A DNA stretch of 64,000 bases from Bacillota bacterium (GTDB lineage: Bacteria; Bacillota; Clostridia; Acetivibrionales; DSM-1351): NCBI GenBank assembly GCA_023441625.1, contig JAEZOA010000043.1, forward strand, positions 1-64,000, given 5' to 3'. Positions 24,316-34,036 of the stretch are shown in pieces; position 1 is the stretch's first letter; each line of letters begins with the position of its first letter. A model generated the notes under the pieces. It saw only the letters and a program-made list of their open reading frames with translations, ran no database searches and was not told the DNA's origin. The position numbers and the translations under genes are program-made.

Positions 24316-25239
24316 ATGGCAAAATACATTACAAAACGACTACTTATTTCACTTTTTACATTATGGGTAATGTTTACACTTACTTTTTTCTTAATGCATT
24401 TTGTGCCTGGTAGCCCATTTATTGGTGATAAAAAGATGACACCAGAAATTCTTGCAAATTTGGAAGCTAAACATGGGTTGGATAAGCCTCTTATAGTTCA
24501 ATATGGATTGTATGCAAAAAACTTGTTGCAAGGAGACTTTGGAGAGTCAATTACACTAATGGGGCAAGAAGTTAAGGATATCATTATCCGTAAATTCCCT
24601 TACTCTATGAGATTAGGACTATTTTCAGCGACAATAGCAATGATTTTTGGAACATTTTTAGGTGTTACAAGTGCATTAAAGAGAAATTCAGGCGCAGATA
24701 GAATAATTATGCTCATTGTAACTATTGGCATAGCTGTTCCTAGCTTTATTGTAGCCACAGTTAGCATGATAATTTTTGGTGTGCAATTAGGGTGGCTGCC
24801 TACGATAAGCAGTTTAGACACTTTTTCAAGTTATATTCTGCCTGGCTTTGCTCTTTCCTTCTTCCCTCTTAGCTTTATAACGAGATTGATGCGTTCATCT
24901 ATGCTTGATGTAATAAATCAAGACTACATTAGAACAGCTAGGGCGAAAGGTCTTTCTGAGAGAGTTGTTATTTTTAAACATGGACTTAGAAATGGTATTT
25001 TACCAGTAGTTACTTATGCAGGTCCAATGCTAGCTAGCATCATGACAGGCTCCTTTATAATTGAGTCGATTTTTTCTATTCCTGGCTTGGGAAGCTCCTT
25101 TGTTACTAGTATTACAGCAAGAGATTATCCTACAGTTATGGGCGTTACAATATTCTTTGGAGCATTTTTGATTTTAATGAACTTCTTAGTAGATATTTTG
25201 TACAGGTTTATCGATCCACGAATCAATATAATAAAATAA
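24316..25239 (+). CDS. oppB: Oligopeptide ABC transporter permease OppB
   Basis: Inner-membrane permease of a peptide importer, 307 residues. It has the standard N-terminus (TKRLLISLFTLWVMFTLTFFLMHFVPGSPF) and six membrane helices. The EAA loop (DYIRTARAKGLSERVVIFKHGLRNGILPVVTYAG, about 210-240) couples it to the ATPases, and it ends YRFIDPRINI. Strong AGGAGG site. First gene of oppBCDFA. Confidence 0.95.
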   Translation: MAKYITKRLLISLFTLWVMFTLTFFLMHFVPGSPFIGDKKMTPEILANLEAKHGLDKPLIVQYGLYAKNLLQGDFGESITLMGQEVKDIIIRKFPYSMRLGLFSATIAMIFGTFLGVTSALKRNSGADRIIMLIVTIGIAVPSFIVATVSMIIFGVQLGWLPTISSLDTFSSYILPGFALSFFPLSFITRLMRSSMLDVINQDYIRTARAKGLSERVVIFKHGLRNGILPVVTYAGPMLASIMTGSFIIESIFSIPGLGSSFVTSITARDYPTVMGVTIFFGAFLILMNFLVDILYRFIDPRINIIK

Positions 25240-25255
25240 AGGTAGATGATAATAT

Positions 25256-26251
25256 ATGATAGATTTGAATAACTCAAAGGTTTTAGAAAAAGATTTGTTT
25301 AGGCCTGCTACAGATGAGGAAAAGGCTGTAACTGAAATTACTCGTCCATCTATTAGTTATTGGAGGGACGCTTGGAATAGATTGAAAGCAAATAAGATTG
25401 CTATGGGTGGCCTTGTGGTTATTTTCTTAGTTATTCTTACTTCAATAATTGGACCAATGGTGTCTCCATATGCTTATTCCCAGATAAATCAGGGTAGTGA
25501 AAATCTGGCACCAAATGCACAGCATATTTTTGGAACTGATAGCTTAGGCAGAGACCTATTTACCAGAACAATGATTGGTACTAGAATTTCCCTAGCTGTT
25601 GGACTTATTGCCGCTATTATGATATCAATTATCGGAATTATTTACGGTGCAGTTTCTGGTTTCTTTGGCGGTTGGGTTGACACTATTATGATGAGAATTG
25701 TAGACGTAATATATTCTATTCCAACAATTTTAATTGTTATACTTTTACAGGTAGTACTTAAGAAACCACTTGACAAATTAGTAGAACCAGGACAAGTTCT
25801 CCATTTCATGAGTGGGCTTGGCGTAGGGCTAATAAGTATATTTATTGTTTTAGCATTACTGTATTGGGTAGATATGGCCAGAATTGTACGAGGTCAGGTT
25901 TTGGCGTTAAAGGAACAAGAGTACGTTCTTGCTGCAAAGGTTTTAGGTGCAAATAATAGGAGGATTATATTTAAGCACCTTATTCCAAATTGTATAGGGC
26001 AAATCATTGTAATTGCCACTTTAAAAATTCCTGAGGCTATTTTCGCGGAATCATTTTTAAGCTTTATAGGTCTTGGTGTTTCATCACCAATGGCTTCTCT
26101 TGGCTCCCTTTCACAAACTGCTTTAAAAGGAATATATTCATATCCGTATATGCTTATTTTTCCAGCAGCAGCAATTAGCTTAATTATTCTTTCCTTTAAT
26201 CTTTTCGGTGATGGGCTTCGTGATGCTTTAGACCCAAGAATGAAGAAATAA
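25256..26251 (+). CDS. oppC: Oligopeptide ABC transporter permease OppC
   Basis: Second permease, 331 residues. The N-terminal cytosolic segment leads to the OppC_N helix (SYWRDAWNRLKANKIAMGGLVVIFLVILTSIIGPMVSPYAY). The periplasm-side motif FGTDSLGRDLFTR and the EAA loop EYVLAAKVLGANNRRIIFKHLIPNCIGQIIVIATLKIPEAIFAESFLSFIGLG are canonical. It ends GDGLRDALDPRMKK. It lies 16 bp after oppB, and its ribosome site (AAGGTAG) is weak, so coupling to oppB is likely. Confidence 0.95.
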   Translation: MIDLNNSKVLEKDLFRPATDEEKAVTEITRPSISYWRDAWNRLKANKIAMGGLVVIFLVILTSIIGPMVSPYAYSQINQGSENLAPNAQHIFGTDSLGRDLFTRTMIGTRISLAVGLIAAIMISIIGIIYGAVSGFFGGWVDTIMMRIVDVIYSIPTILIVILLQVVLKKPLDKLVEPGQVLHFMSGLGVGLISIFIVLALLYWVDMARIVRGQVLALKEQEYVLAAKVLGANNRRIIFKHLIPNCIGQIIVIATLKIPEAIFAESFLSFIGLGVSSPMASLGSLSQTALKGIYSYPYMLIFPAAAISLIILSFNLFGDGLRDALDPRMKK

Positions 26252-26282
26252 TTATTGGAATACGAAAGGACTATTGATATTT

Positions 26283-27287
26283 ATGAATAAAAAATTACTT
26301 GAAATAAAGGATTTAAAAGTTTCCTTTTTCACACCTGCTGGTGAGGTTAAGGCCGTTAATGGAATTAGTTACTCTCTTGAGCCAGGTAAGGTTTTAGGTA
26401 TTGTTGGAGAATCAGGCTCTGGAAAAAGTGTATCCTCATATTCTGTTATTGGACTAATAGATAAGCCAGGTAAAATTATTGGCGGTAATATCATTTTTGA
26501 TGGAAAAGACGTCTCTACTATGACAACAAAAGAAAGACTTCAGTTTGCAGGAAATGAGGTCGCAATGATTTTTCAGGATCCCATGACCTGTTTAAATCCT
26601 GTATTTACTATTGGCACTCAGATTGCTGAGTCATTACGTCACAAGTATGGCAAGCTTTCTAAGGATGAAATTAAAAAAAGATCTATAGAGTTATTATCAC
26701 TTGTAGGTATAAATGAACCAGAGAAGCGTTTAAATCAGTATCCACATGAATTTTCTGGTGGTATGAGGCAAAGGGCAATGATAGCAATGTCTCTTGCCGG
26801 CTCTCCAAAGCTATTAATTGCTGACGAGCCCACAACTGCCCTTGATGTTACTATTCAGGCACAAATTCTTGAGCTTTTGAAGGATATTCAGAAAAAGACT
26901 GGAATGGCTATTGTTCTAATTACCCATGATCTAGGAATTGTTGCAGATATGGCTGATGATATCATAGTTATGTATGGCGGTAAGATAGTAGAACAGGGAT
27001 CAGTATACAGTATATTTCATAATCCACGTCATCCATATACAAAAGGCTTGCTACGCTCCTTACCAGATTTAAGTGCTAAGGGTTCAAAGCTTATCCCCAT
27101 ACAGGGAAATACTGTTGACCTTTTGAATCTTCCTGCTGGGTGCTCATTTTCCCAAAGATGTGAAGAATGTTTGAAGGTTTGCATAAATAATATGCCTCCT
27201 GCATTTAGAGAAGCTGATGGGCACATTACATCCTGCTGGCTTTTAGATGAAAGAGCAAAAGATATTGTGGAGGTGCAAAACAAATGA
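26283..27287 (+). CDS. oppD: Oligopeptide ABC transporter ATPase OppD
   Basis: ATPase of the importer, 334 residues from ATG 26283; an in-frame TTG at 26274 is only three bases from AAAGGA and is less likely. Walker A GESGSGKS (about 41-48), Q-loop, signature EFSGGMRQRAMIAM, Walker B LLIADEPTTALD and switch His (LITHDLGIV) are intact. The C-terminal oligopeptide/dipeptide extension carries the cysteine cluster CSFSQRCEECLKVC that holds an iron-sulfur cluster in several relatives. It overlaps oppF by four bases (ATGA). Confidence 0.95.
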   Translation: MNKKLLEIKDLKVSFFTPAGEVKAVNGISYSLEPGKVLGIVGESGSGKSVSSYSVIGLIDKPGKIIGGNIIFDGKDVSTMTTKERLQFAGNEVAMIFQDPMTCLNPVFTIGTQIAESLRHKYGKLSKDEIKKRSIELLSLVGINEPEKRLNQYPHEFSGGMRQRAMIAMSLAGSPKLLIADEPTTALDVTIQAQILELLKDIQKKTGMAIVLITHDLGIVADMADDIIVMYGGKIVEQGSVYSIFHNPRHPYTKGLLRSLPDLSAKGSKLIPIQGNTVDLLNLPAGCSFSQRCEECLKVCINNMPPAFREADGHITSCWLLDERAKDIVEVQNK

Positions 27288-28294
27288 ATACCAAAGATAC
27301 TGCCAGCAATAAAGTTTTAGTGGAAGTTAAGAATTTAAAGCAATATTTTCAAATTCGAAATCATCTTGGTGAAAAAGCCTTTGTTAAAGCGGTTGATGAT
27401 GTAACCTTTAATATATTTAGCGGTGAAACTTTAGGCCTAGTTGGAGAGTCCGGTTCAGGAAAAACAACACTAGGGCGTTCAATGCTTAGAATTTATGAGC
27501 CCACCAGTGGTACTGTTAAAATTGATGGCGTTGATATTACAAGGTTTGAGGGTAAAAAGCTTATACCTTATAGAAAGAAAATGCAATATATTTTTCAGGA
27601 TCCTTATGCGTCTCTGGATCCTAGAATGACAGTTTCAGATATTGTAGGTGAACCTCTGGACATACACAATCCTGGTTTATCGAAGAAAGATAGGATAGAT
27701 AAAATAAAAGAGCTCCTTAGTCTTGTTGGGCTAAATACCGAACATGCCTCTCGTTATCCTCATGAATTCTCAGGCGGACAACGTCAGAGAATTGGTATTG
27801 CACGTGCTATTGCAGTTGAACCTGAGTTTATCGTATGTGACGAACCTGTTTCAGCTTTAGATGTTTCTATTAGAGCACAGATAATTAATACACTTGAGGA
27901 AATGCAGGATAGGTTGAATCTCACATATTTATTTATATCTCACGATCTTGGTGTAGTAAGACACACCTGTGATAGAGTTGGTGTTATGTATTTGGGCTGT
28001 ATTGTTGAGTTGGTTGAGTCTGAGGAGCTTTACAAGCATCCTTTGCATCCGTATACCCAAGCACTGCTAACCGCTATTCCAGAGCCTAACCCTGAAACAG
28101 CAAAAAATCGTACTAGGATTATTCTAAAAGGAGAAATCCCCTCACCAGTTAATCCTCCTTCAGGCTGCAAATTTAGGACAAGATGTCCTTATGCACAGGA
28201 TATTTGCGCTCAGAAGGTTCCGCAGCTTATAGATTACGGAAATGGTCACTATGTAGCCTGTCATTTTACTGGTAATTTAAGGAATAAAGACTAA
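27284..28294 (+). CDS. oppF: Oligopeptide ABC transporter ATPase OppF
   Basis: Second ATPase, 336 residues. Walker A GESGSGKTT, the Q-loop YIFQDPYASLDPRMTV, signature EFSGGQRQRIGIARAI, Walker B FIVCDEPVSALDVS and switch FISHDLGVV are all present, as are the C-terminal cysteines CKFRTRCPYAQDIC. The start ATGA overlaps the oppD stop. 169 bp with an RNA hairpin follow before oppA. Confidence 0.95.
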   Translation: MNTKDTASNKVLVEVKNLKQYFQIRNHLGEKAFVKAVDDVTFNIFSGETLGLVGESGSGKTTLGRSMLRIYEPTSGTVKIDGVDITRFEGKKLIPYRKKMQYIFQDPYASLDPRMTVSDIVGEPLDIHNPGLSKKDRIDKIKELLSLVGLNTEHASRYPHEFSGGQRQRIGIARAIAVEPEFIVCDEPVSALDVSIRAQIINTLEEMQDRLNLTYLFISHDLGVVRHTCDRVGVMYLGCIVELVESEELYKHPLHPYTQALLTAIPEPNPETAKNRTRIILKGEIPSPVNPPSGCKFRTRCPYAQDICAQKVPQLIDYGNGHYVACHFTGNLRNKD

Positions 28295-28358
28295 CTCCTT
28301 TATTGCAAAAAGTGTAGTTTTTTCTTGTCTGATGAGGTCGACATTAGGCTAGAAAATT

Positions 28359-28382
28359 TATCAAGGTATGAAAGCCTTGATG
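28359..28382 (+). promoter_or_regulatory. Intra-operon hairpin between oppF and oppA
   Basis: ATCAAGG/CCTTGAT, a perfect 7-bp stem with an 8-base loop, no T-run. Such hairpins between transporter genes often protect the downstream binding-protein message; that role is inferred. No clear second promoter is visible for oppA. Confidence 0.5.
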
Positions 28383-28463
28383 CATGAGAAACTAAAAATA
28401 GCTGTAATAAAGGATTAGATTATAGATGAAAACATAATTTTAAATAATAGGGAGAATCAAAAA

Positions 28464-30080
28464 ATGAAAAAAATTATAGCCTTATTTCTTTCACTTGCTA
28501 TGGCTGTAACTCTGTTTACAGGTTGTGGCAACTCAACAGGTAGTAGTGCAAAGGCCATCTCAGCAACAATTGGCTCAGAACCAAAAACCTTAGATCCTTC
28601 ATTAAATAACGCTCTTGATGGAGGCACATATATAAACTGTGCTTTTGAGGGCTTAACTACTTATGACAAGGAATCAAAAATAGTTCCTGGTGTCGCTGAG
28701 AAGTGGGACGTAAGTGCAGACGGTACTGTTTATACCTTCCACCTTCGTAAGGATGCAAAATGGTCAGACGGTAAGGATTTAACTGCACAGGATTTTGTAT
28801 ATTCTTGGCAAAGAACAATTGATCCTGCTACTGCTGCTGACTATGCATATTATTTGTATTTTGTTAAAAATGGAGAGGCTATTAATGGAGGTAACGCTGC
28901 TATTGATACCTTAGGAGTAAAAGCAATTGATGAAAAGACCTTAGAGGTTACTCTTGAAGCAGCAATTCCATTCTTTACCGAAATAACAGCCTTCCCTACA
29001 CTTGTTCCTTTAAGGGAAGATATTGTTTCAGCTAATCCAGATAAATGGTCTCTTGATGCTAAGACATATATAGGTAATGGTCCTTATGTTCTTGCTAGCT
29101 GGGAGCATGACTCCAAGATTACATTTGAAAAAAATGCTAATTACTGGGGAAAAGATTCAATTGTAGCTGATAAACTTGAATGGCGTTTGATGTCAGATGA
29201 GAATGCTATTCTGGGTGCTTTTAAGAATGGTCAAGTATCACTTGCTAGAGCAATCCCTACAGAAGAGTATACTGCAGAAAAAGAAGCCGGAACTCTTCAA
29301 ATCTTCCCTCAGCTTGGAACATATTATCTGGACTTACTAAATAATAAAGCACCTTTTGACAATGCAAAGGTAAGAAGAGCTGTCTCTTTAGCTATTGACC
29401 GTAATTATATCGTAGAAAAAGTTACAAAGGGTGGACAAACACCTGCTTCAGCTTATGTACCTTATGGTATAGGAGATGTTAGTCTATCACCTGATTTCCG
29501 TACTACTGGCGGTGACTTCTACTCAGTTAAGCCAGAAGACTTTGAAAAGAACGTGGCAGAAGCAAAGAAGCTTTTAGCTGAAGCTGGTTATCCAGATGGA
29601 AAAGGCTTCCCTAAGGTTACCTTTGGAATCAATACAGGTGGTAATCACCAACCAATAGCTGAAGCTATACAGCAAATGCTTAAGACAAACCTTGGTATTG
29701 ACTGTGAAATTCAAGCCCAGGAATGGAATGTATTCCAGCAGTCAAGAAAAGATGGCGTATTTAACATAAACCGTAATGGTTGGATAGGTGACTATATGGA
29801 CCCTTCCACTTTCTTGGATATGTTTACGTCAAATAATGGCCAGAATAACTCTAAGTACAATAATCCTGCATATGATGATGCTATAAAAGCTGCTAGAATT
29901 GAAACTGATGCAACTAAGCGTATGCAGCTATTCCATGATGCAGAAAAGCTACTCATGGATGATATGGGTATAGTGCCTATATACTTCTATACAGATCCAA
30001 TTGAAATATCAAAGGATTTACAGAATTATGTTGTAACACCTCTTGGATTTATATATCTGCAATGGGCTTCTTTGAAATAA
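28464..30080 (+). CDS. oppA: Oligopeptide-binding lipoprotein OppA
   Basis: Extracellular peptide-binding protein anchored to the membrane by a lipid, 538 residues. A lipobox LFTGC puts the modified Cys at residue 21. The SBP_bac_5 fold starts with SATIGSEPKTLDPSLNNALDGG, and YVYSWQRTIDPATAADYAYYLYFVKNGEAINGG is typical of OppA rather than DppA. DLLNNKAPFDNAKVRRAVSLAIDR is the conserved central motif. Ribosome site AGGGAG. Last gene of the operon, placed for high expression; a strong terminator follows. Confidence 0.95.
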   Translation: MKKIIALFLSLAMAVTLFTGCGNSTGSSAKAISATIGSEPKTLDPSLNNALDGGTYINCAFEGLTTYDKESKIVPGVAEKWDVSADGTVYTFHLRKDAKWSDGKDLTAQDFVYSWQRTIDPATAADYAYYLYFVKNGEAINGGNAAIDTLGVKAIDEKTLEVTLEAAIPFFTEITAFPTLVPLREDIVSANPDKWSLDAKTYIGNGPYVLASWEHDSKITFEKNANYWGKDSIVADKLEWRLMSDENAILGAFKNGQVSLARAIPTEEYTAEKEAGTLQIFPQLGTYYLDLLNNKAPFDNAKVRRAVSLAIDRNYIVEKVTKGGQTPASAYVPYGIGDVSLSPDFRTTGGDFYSVKPEDFEKNVAEAKKLLAEAGYPDGKGFPKVTFGINTGGNHQPIAEAIQQMLKTNLGIDCEIQAQEWNVFQQSRKDGVFNINRNGWIGDYMDPSTFLDMFTSNNGQNNSKYNNPAYDDAIKAARIETDATKRMQLFHDAEKLLMDDMGIVPIYFYTDPIEISKDLQNYVVTPLGFIYLQWASLK

Positions 30081-30118
30081 ACCTGTAAGGTTTAGTAAAA
30101 ATTATTTTATCGTATATT

Positions 30119-30164
30119 AAAAACCAGCGGCCTTCGATATCTACTCGAAGGCCGCTGGTTTTTG
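30119..30164. terminator. Bidirectional terminator between oppA and ferritin
   Basis: Perfect 16-bp GC-rich stem ACCAGCGGCCTTCGA with its complement around TATCTAC, A-run on one side and T-run on the other; serves the convergent oppA and ferritin genes. Confidence 0.92.
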
Positions 30165-30197
30165 AACACATAAGTAACTAATATTTATTTAATATTC

Positions 30198-30713
30198 TTA
30201 AACAGTTTCGGCTGCTATTGGTGTATATACTCTTTGAGCTAACTCAGCATCTAGCATAAATAATCCACTTGAGTCATTTTTAATGAGTTGTAGCTTTCTA
30301 AGATTCTTCTCTGCTGTTGCTTCTTCCTCAACCTGCTCAGATACAAACCACTGAAGAAATTGATTTGTAGCGTGGTCCTTTTCTTCTATTGCAGCGTTAA
30401 TTATATTGTATATGGACTGTGTAACAAACTGCTCATGTTTAAGTGTATTTTCAAAAACCTCTTCTGCGGTTTTGAAATTTAAGAGGGGTGCATCAATTTG
30501 TAATAACTCAACCTTTCCACCCTTTTCATTAATATAATTGAAAAATTTCATTGCATGGTCACGTTCTTCCTGAACCTGAACGCGGAAGAAATTTGCAAAA
30601 CCATCTAAGTTCTGCTCTGCAAAGTATGCTTCCATACCCAAATATAAATACGCTGAATAAAATTCCTTTTGTACTTGCTCATTTAATAATTTATTCAATC
30701 TCTCGCTAATCAT
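30198..30713 (-). CDS. ftnA: Ferritin
   Basis: Non-haem ferritin that stores iron in a 24-subunit shell, 171 residues. The ferroxidase ligands are in place: Glu17 in QVQKEFYSAYLYL, and Glu50 and His53 in VQEERDHAMKFF, with Glu/Gln positions in later helices (HEQFVTQSIYNI, HATNQFLQWFVSEQVEEE). AGGAGG lies six bases before the ATG. Monocistronic, ending at a shared terminator. No GTTAG dyad like those of the feo operon is seen upstream. Confidence 0.96.
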   Translation of the reverse strand: MISERLNKLLNEQVQKEFYSAYLYLGMEAYFAEQNLDGFANFFRVQVQEERDHAMKFFNYINEKGGKVELLQIDAPLLNFKTAEEVFENTLKHEQFVTQSIYNIINAAIEEKDHATNQFLQWFVSEQVEEEATAEKNLRKLQLIKNDSSGLFMLDAELAQRVYTPIAAETV

Positions 30714-30987
30714 TATTTACCTCCTGTTAAATTGTTTAAATTTACTATTATAATGTTATACCCTCGCATTTTAACCTTAAAACAAATAAAATATTCAATT
30801 TTATAGTTTATCCATATATTTACTATATTAATATAATCTATTTCTCTATTATTGTGTTATAATTAATGTAATATTGCCATATTAGATTTTTATTCTTTTA
30901 CATATTGCGTATAAAAAATAGGGGAAATTTACTTAGTATAGTGTCTATCACTAATAAGATATTATTGAAGTATTAGGGAGTCAAAAA

Positions 30988-31980
30988 ATGCATTTTGAAG
31001 ATTTTAAGTCCTTACTATACTCTGACACATCAGTGCCAGATATTTTTATCAGCCAATATATGCCTTCAATGGACAGCACAAGTGTGAAGGTTTATATTTA
31101 TATGCTCTTTTTGTGCAAGCATAGCAAAAAGGCTACTACAGACGAATTAGCGAAAACATTAAATCTAACCTTGGATGAAGTAAAAGCTGCACTAACAAGT
31201 CTAGATAACCTTGAGGTTATTACTTGGGTTGAAGACAAGGTACAGTTAGCCGATTTAAAAGATGCTGAAATAAGACGTATATATAAGCTAAGATCCATTT
31301 CCTCTCCTGAACAAGCCGAAGAAAACTTTGAGAAGAACAAAAGCAGAAATAATACCCTTGCAGCTATAAATTCAAAGTTTTTTCAGGGTCTTATGCCTCC
31401 AAACTGGTATTTGACTATTGACAATTGGTTTTCTATATATAAGTTTGATGATGATGTAATGTACACTCTCTTTAAATATTGCTATGACAACAATACCTTC
31501 CATAAGAGCTATATTGAGGCTGTTGCTACAAACTGGCATCGTCGTGGAATATTAAATTTCTTTGATTTAGAAAAATATTTTGAGCAAATGACACTTGTTC
31601 GTGGTATTAAAGGAACAATTATCAAGAAGCTACGCCTCAGAAGAGCATTAACACAGTACGAACATGAATATGTTGAAAAGTGGGTAATTGATTATAAGTA
31701 TGAATTTGATGTTATTGAGATTGCTCTGAAAAAAACTGTTGGCAAAACCAATCCGGACTTTAAGTTTTTGAATAATGTCTTAACTAGATGGCATGACCTT
31801 GGATTAGTTTCGGCTGAAGAAATAATGAGCTATGAAAGCAGTCTAAATTCGCAGAATTCAGGCGGTCAAAGCACTCAAAAAGCTAAGACTAAAGATTCAC
31901 AAAGAAATAATTTCGATCAGCGTGAATATAGCGATGAATATTTCGATAACTTTTTTACAAATACACCTAAGACATCTTAG
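30988..31980 (+). CDS. DnaD-domain replication protein (DnaB/DnaD-like)
   Basis: 330 residues. An N-terminal winged helix (about 20-90, MDSTSVKVYIYMLFLCKHSKKATTDELAKTLNLTLDEVKAALTSLDNLEVITW) is followed by two DnaD/DnaB_2 modules (about 140-210 and 215-285; the second ends NYVLTRWHDLGLVSAEEI-like, here FLNNVLTRWHDLGLVSAEEI). This is the helicase-loading architecture of Firmicutes. The C-terminal 40 residues are polar and disordered. It sits 64 bp upstream of a DnaI/DnaC-like ATPase, so the two probably load the replicative helicase together. Confidence 0.92.
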   Translation: MHFEDFKSLLYSDTSVPDIFISQYMPSMDSTSVKVYIYMLFLCKHSKKATTDELAKTLNLTLDEVKAALTSLDNLEVITWVEDKVQLADLKDAEIRRIYKLRSISSPEQAEENFEKNKSRNNTLAAINSKFFQGLMPPNWYLTIDNWFSIYKFDDDVMYTLFKYCYDNNTFHKSYIEAVATNWHRRGILNFFDLEKYFEQMTLVRGIKGTIIKKLRLRRALTQYEHEYVEKWVIDYKYEFDVIEIALKKTVGKTNPDFKFLNNVLTRWHDLGLVSAEEIMSYESSLNSQNSGGQSTQKAKTKDSQRNNFDQREYSDEYFDNFFTNTPKTS

Positions 31981-32044
31981 TAATTGTATTTCTTACTAAG
32001 AGAATAGTAGACATTAAATATTAAATGAACTATTTGGAGTTACT

Positions 32045-33067
32045 ATGAACAGAGATATCCATAATATTATTGCAAGAGAATATGAAAGAAGGCAGAAACT
32101 ATCTGCTGATATGGCGATGCAGCGTAAAGAGGCACTGTATTCCAAGCTTCCGCGTTTGCTTGAAATTGATGATCAAATTAATAAATTGGGCATAAAATAC
32201 AATAAGTTAATTCTATTCTCAAAGGGTGAAACCCCTGCACTTTTGGCTGAGCTTAATGATAAAATAAATTTACTTTCTAATGAAAAAATAAATATTATGA
32301 AAAGCCATGGGTTAGATATTGAACTATTTAAACCTCAGTATCAGTGTGAGAAATGCTGCGATACTGGTTATGTGAACCAATCCACTGGTTCTGAGCGATG
32401 CTCTTGTTATAAGCAGCAAGTAATTAGTCATTTATTTAAAGCCTCAAATATAAACCTTACAGGTGATGAATGTTTTGAAAACTTTAGGGAGGAACTTTAT
32501 CCTAATGAGGTTGATCAAGCAAAATATGGCATAGCTATATCTCCACGTGAGAACATCTCAAACATAAAAAATACCTGCATTGAATTTACTAAACGTATTG
32601 ATGACCCTAAGCAAAATAATCTTTTTTTTAGTGGCCGAACAGGTGTTGGTAAAACCTTTTTATCCTTTTGTATAGCTAGGGAATTACTTAATAAAGGCAG
32701 AACTGTGCTATACTTAACAGCTCCAATGCTGTTTGATATTATTACCGAATACAAAATGAAAGCCTTCAAGGAAGATAATTTCAATGATGACAAATATCAG
32801 AGTATTTTCTCTGTGGAGTTACTAATCATTGATGATCTGGGCACAGAACCCTTGAGTGATGCTAGATATTCTGAGCTTTTAAATATTTTAAACTCTCGTC
32901 AAGCTCGAGATAGCATATCGGCCTGCAAAATTATTATCTCTACAAACATGAGTCCAAAAAAGCTTTTTGAGTTGTACTCAGAGCGTGTAACGTCAAGAAT
33001 TAATGGCCTCTTTGACAGGTTGTTACTGTCAGGCATGGATATTCGTAGCATGAACCCTCCTAAATAG
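32045..33067 (+). CDS. DnaI/DnaC-like helicase loader ATPase
   Basis: 340 residues. The N-terminal helical part ends in a cysteine cluster (CEKCCDTGY at 101-109 and CSCY at 119-122) that matches the zinc-binding region of DnaI. The AAA+ core has Walker A GRTGVGKT (197-204), Walker B LLIIDDLGTEPL and the sensor segment KIIISTNMSPKKL with arginine finger region YSERVTSRI. It loads the replicative helicase onto DNA. Pairing with a DnaD-type gene upstream supports a chromosomal rather than phage role. A terminator follows. Confidence 0.92.
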   Translation: MNRDIHNIIAREYERRQKLSADMAMQRKEALYSKLPRLLEIDDQINKLGIKYNKLILFSKGETPALLAELNDKINLLSNEKINIMKSHGLDIELFKPQYQCEKCCDTGYVNQSTGSERCSCYKQQVISHLFKASNINLTGDECFENFREELYPNEVDQAKYGIAISPRENISNIKNTCIEFTKRIDDPKQNNLFFSGRTGVGKTFLSFCIARELLNKGRTVLYLTAPMLFDIITEYKMKAFKEDNFNDDKYQSIFSVELLIIDDLGTEPLSDARYSELLNILNSRQARDSISACKIIISTNMSPKKLFELYSERVTSRINGLFDRLLLSGMDIRSMNPPK

Positions 33068-33096
33068 CGTGTATTATGGGTTATAGCACATTTTTA

Positions 33097-33130
33097 AAAG
33101 GGACTGTCTTATTTTAGACAGTCCTTTATT
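33097..33130 (+). terminator. Terminator of the dnaD-dnaI pair
   Basis: Stem GGACTGTC/GACAGTCC with an 8-base loop, flanked by AAAA and TTTATTATT. Confidence 0.8.
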
Positions 33131-33271
33131 ATTCCGTTTTTCGCATATTTCGTCATATTTTTGAAAAAATTATCATAATATTAGATTTCTTGCAGGATTT
33201 ATATGTTTTTTGTAGAATATAGCAAATAAATGACATTATGCTAAATAGTCTAAATTAAGGAGGAATGTAAT

Positions 33272-33673
33272 ATGTCAGAAGAAATATTGTTTGAGTCGGA
33301 TAATTGTTTAATAACTTATGACAGCATCGGCAAGTGGATCTATTTTAAGCCCTTTGGCCTGTTTACACCTGTTCAGGCTAAAGACGTATGTGAGAGAGTA
33401 ATAGATGGTCTAAAACTTAAAAAGGTTAACAAAGTAATGAATGACCAACGCTTTCTTAAAGGAACAGTATGGAATGGTATTGGAGAATGGGTAAATAATG
33501 ATTGGTTTCCACGGGCTATGGCTGCAGGTATGGCACATGTTGCATTAATGCAGCCAGCAGATATATTGTCCAGAACCACCTCAGATAAAGCAGTGAAGGG
33601 GCAAAAAATTAACGATGTAATTACAATGTTTGTTGACTTTGAAGAAGCAAAGAAATGGCTTAAGGACCAATAA
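33272..33673 (+). CDS. Small STAS-like protein of unknown function
   Basis: 133 residues, cytosolic. The pattern ITYDSIGKWIYFKPFGLFTPVQAKDVCERVIDGLKLKKVNKVMNDQRFLKGTVWNGIGEWVNNDWFPRAMAAGMAHVALM...FVDFEEAKKWLKDQ resembles the SpoIIAA/STAS-like fold seen in small sensor or anti-sigma-regulator proteins, with the typical closing motif DFEEAKKWL. I cannot assign a pathway. It has a strong AAGGAGG site, no membrane segment, and stands alone between a terminator and a gap with repeat copy C. Confidence 0.7.
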   Translation: MSEEILFESDNCLITYDSIGKWIYFKPFGLFTPVQAKDVCERVIDGLKLKKVNKVMNDQRFLKGTVWNGIGEWVNNDWFPRAMAAGMAHVALMQPADILSRTTSDKAVKGQKINDVITMFVDFEEAKKWLKDQ

Positions 33674-33735
33674 TAATTTACATGGTATTCTGTAGAGATT
33701 AAAATAAACACATTTTTATTGTAACTAATATAATA

Positions 33736-33777
33736 AACAACGCAAGTTGGCAAGCTAAAATTGCTTATGTTAATAAA
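33736..33777 (+). repeat. Dispersed 42-bp repeat, copy C (intergenic)
   Basis: AACAACGCAAGTTGGCAAGC, then a variable stretch, then GCTTATGTTAATAAA; about 37 of 42 bases agree with the coding copy at 36452. Its frame is open and would read NNASWQAKIAYVNK, but there is no start codon or ribosome site, so it is not part of a gene here. It is followed two bases later by a hairpin. Confidence 0.85.
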
Positions 33778-33778
33778 C

Positions 33779-33814
33779 AGAGGGACTCGAGAATCAATAG
33801 GCTCTAGCCCCTCT
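33779..33814. other. Hairpin after repeat copy C; rest of the gap
   Basis: AGAGGG (33779-33784) pairs with CCCTCT (33809-33814), and CTCGAG/CTCTAG extend the stem with one mismatch. No T-run follows, so it is a weak terminator at best. The remaining 33815-34036 is AT-rich and I see nothing else in it until the ribosome site of the chemoreceptor gene. Confidence 0.45.
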
Positions 33815-34036
33815 AATACTTAATAGTCTACCTACAGCATATTTTTATATAAGTAGAGGCTTTCTATAAACGAACATATTGGAACTTCAAATTTGTGATT
33901 TCAATAAGAGAAATTAATTACCTTAAAAATAAATAGGTAATGCTATAAACCCTGATTTGTTGTTCTATTCGAAATAATTAAACTAGAAAAATGAAGCTAA
34001 CTAGATAATAAATTTCCAATACTGGAGGCGATCAGG

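Noticed and set aside
28325..28395. CTGATGAG followed later by GAAA between oppF and oppA, suggestive of a hammerhead ribozyme core
   Set aside because: The bases between them do not form the required stem II and no matching stem I/III strands are seen; probably chance.
30714..30987. Ferritin/dnaD divergent gap searched for an iron operator like those of feo
   Set aside because: No GTTAG-N6-CTAAC dyad found; only AT-rich promoter-like sequence.
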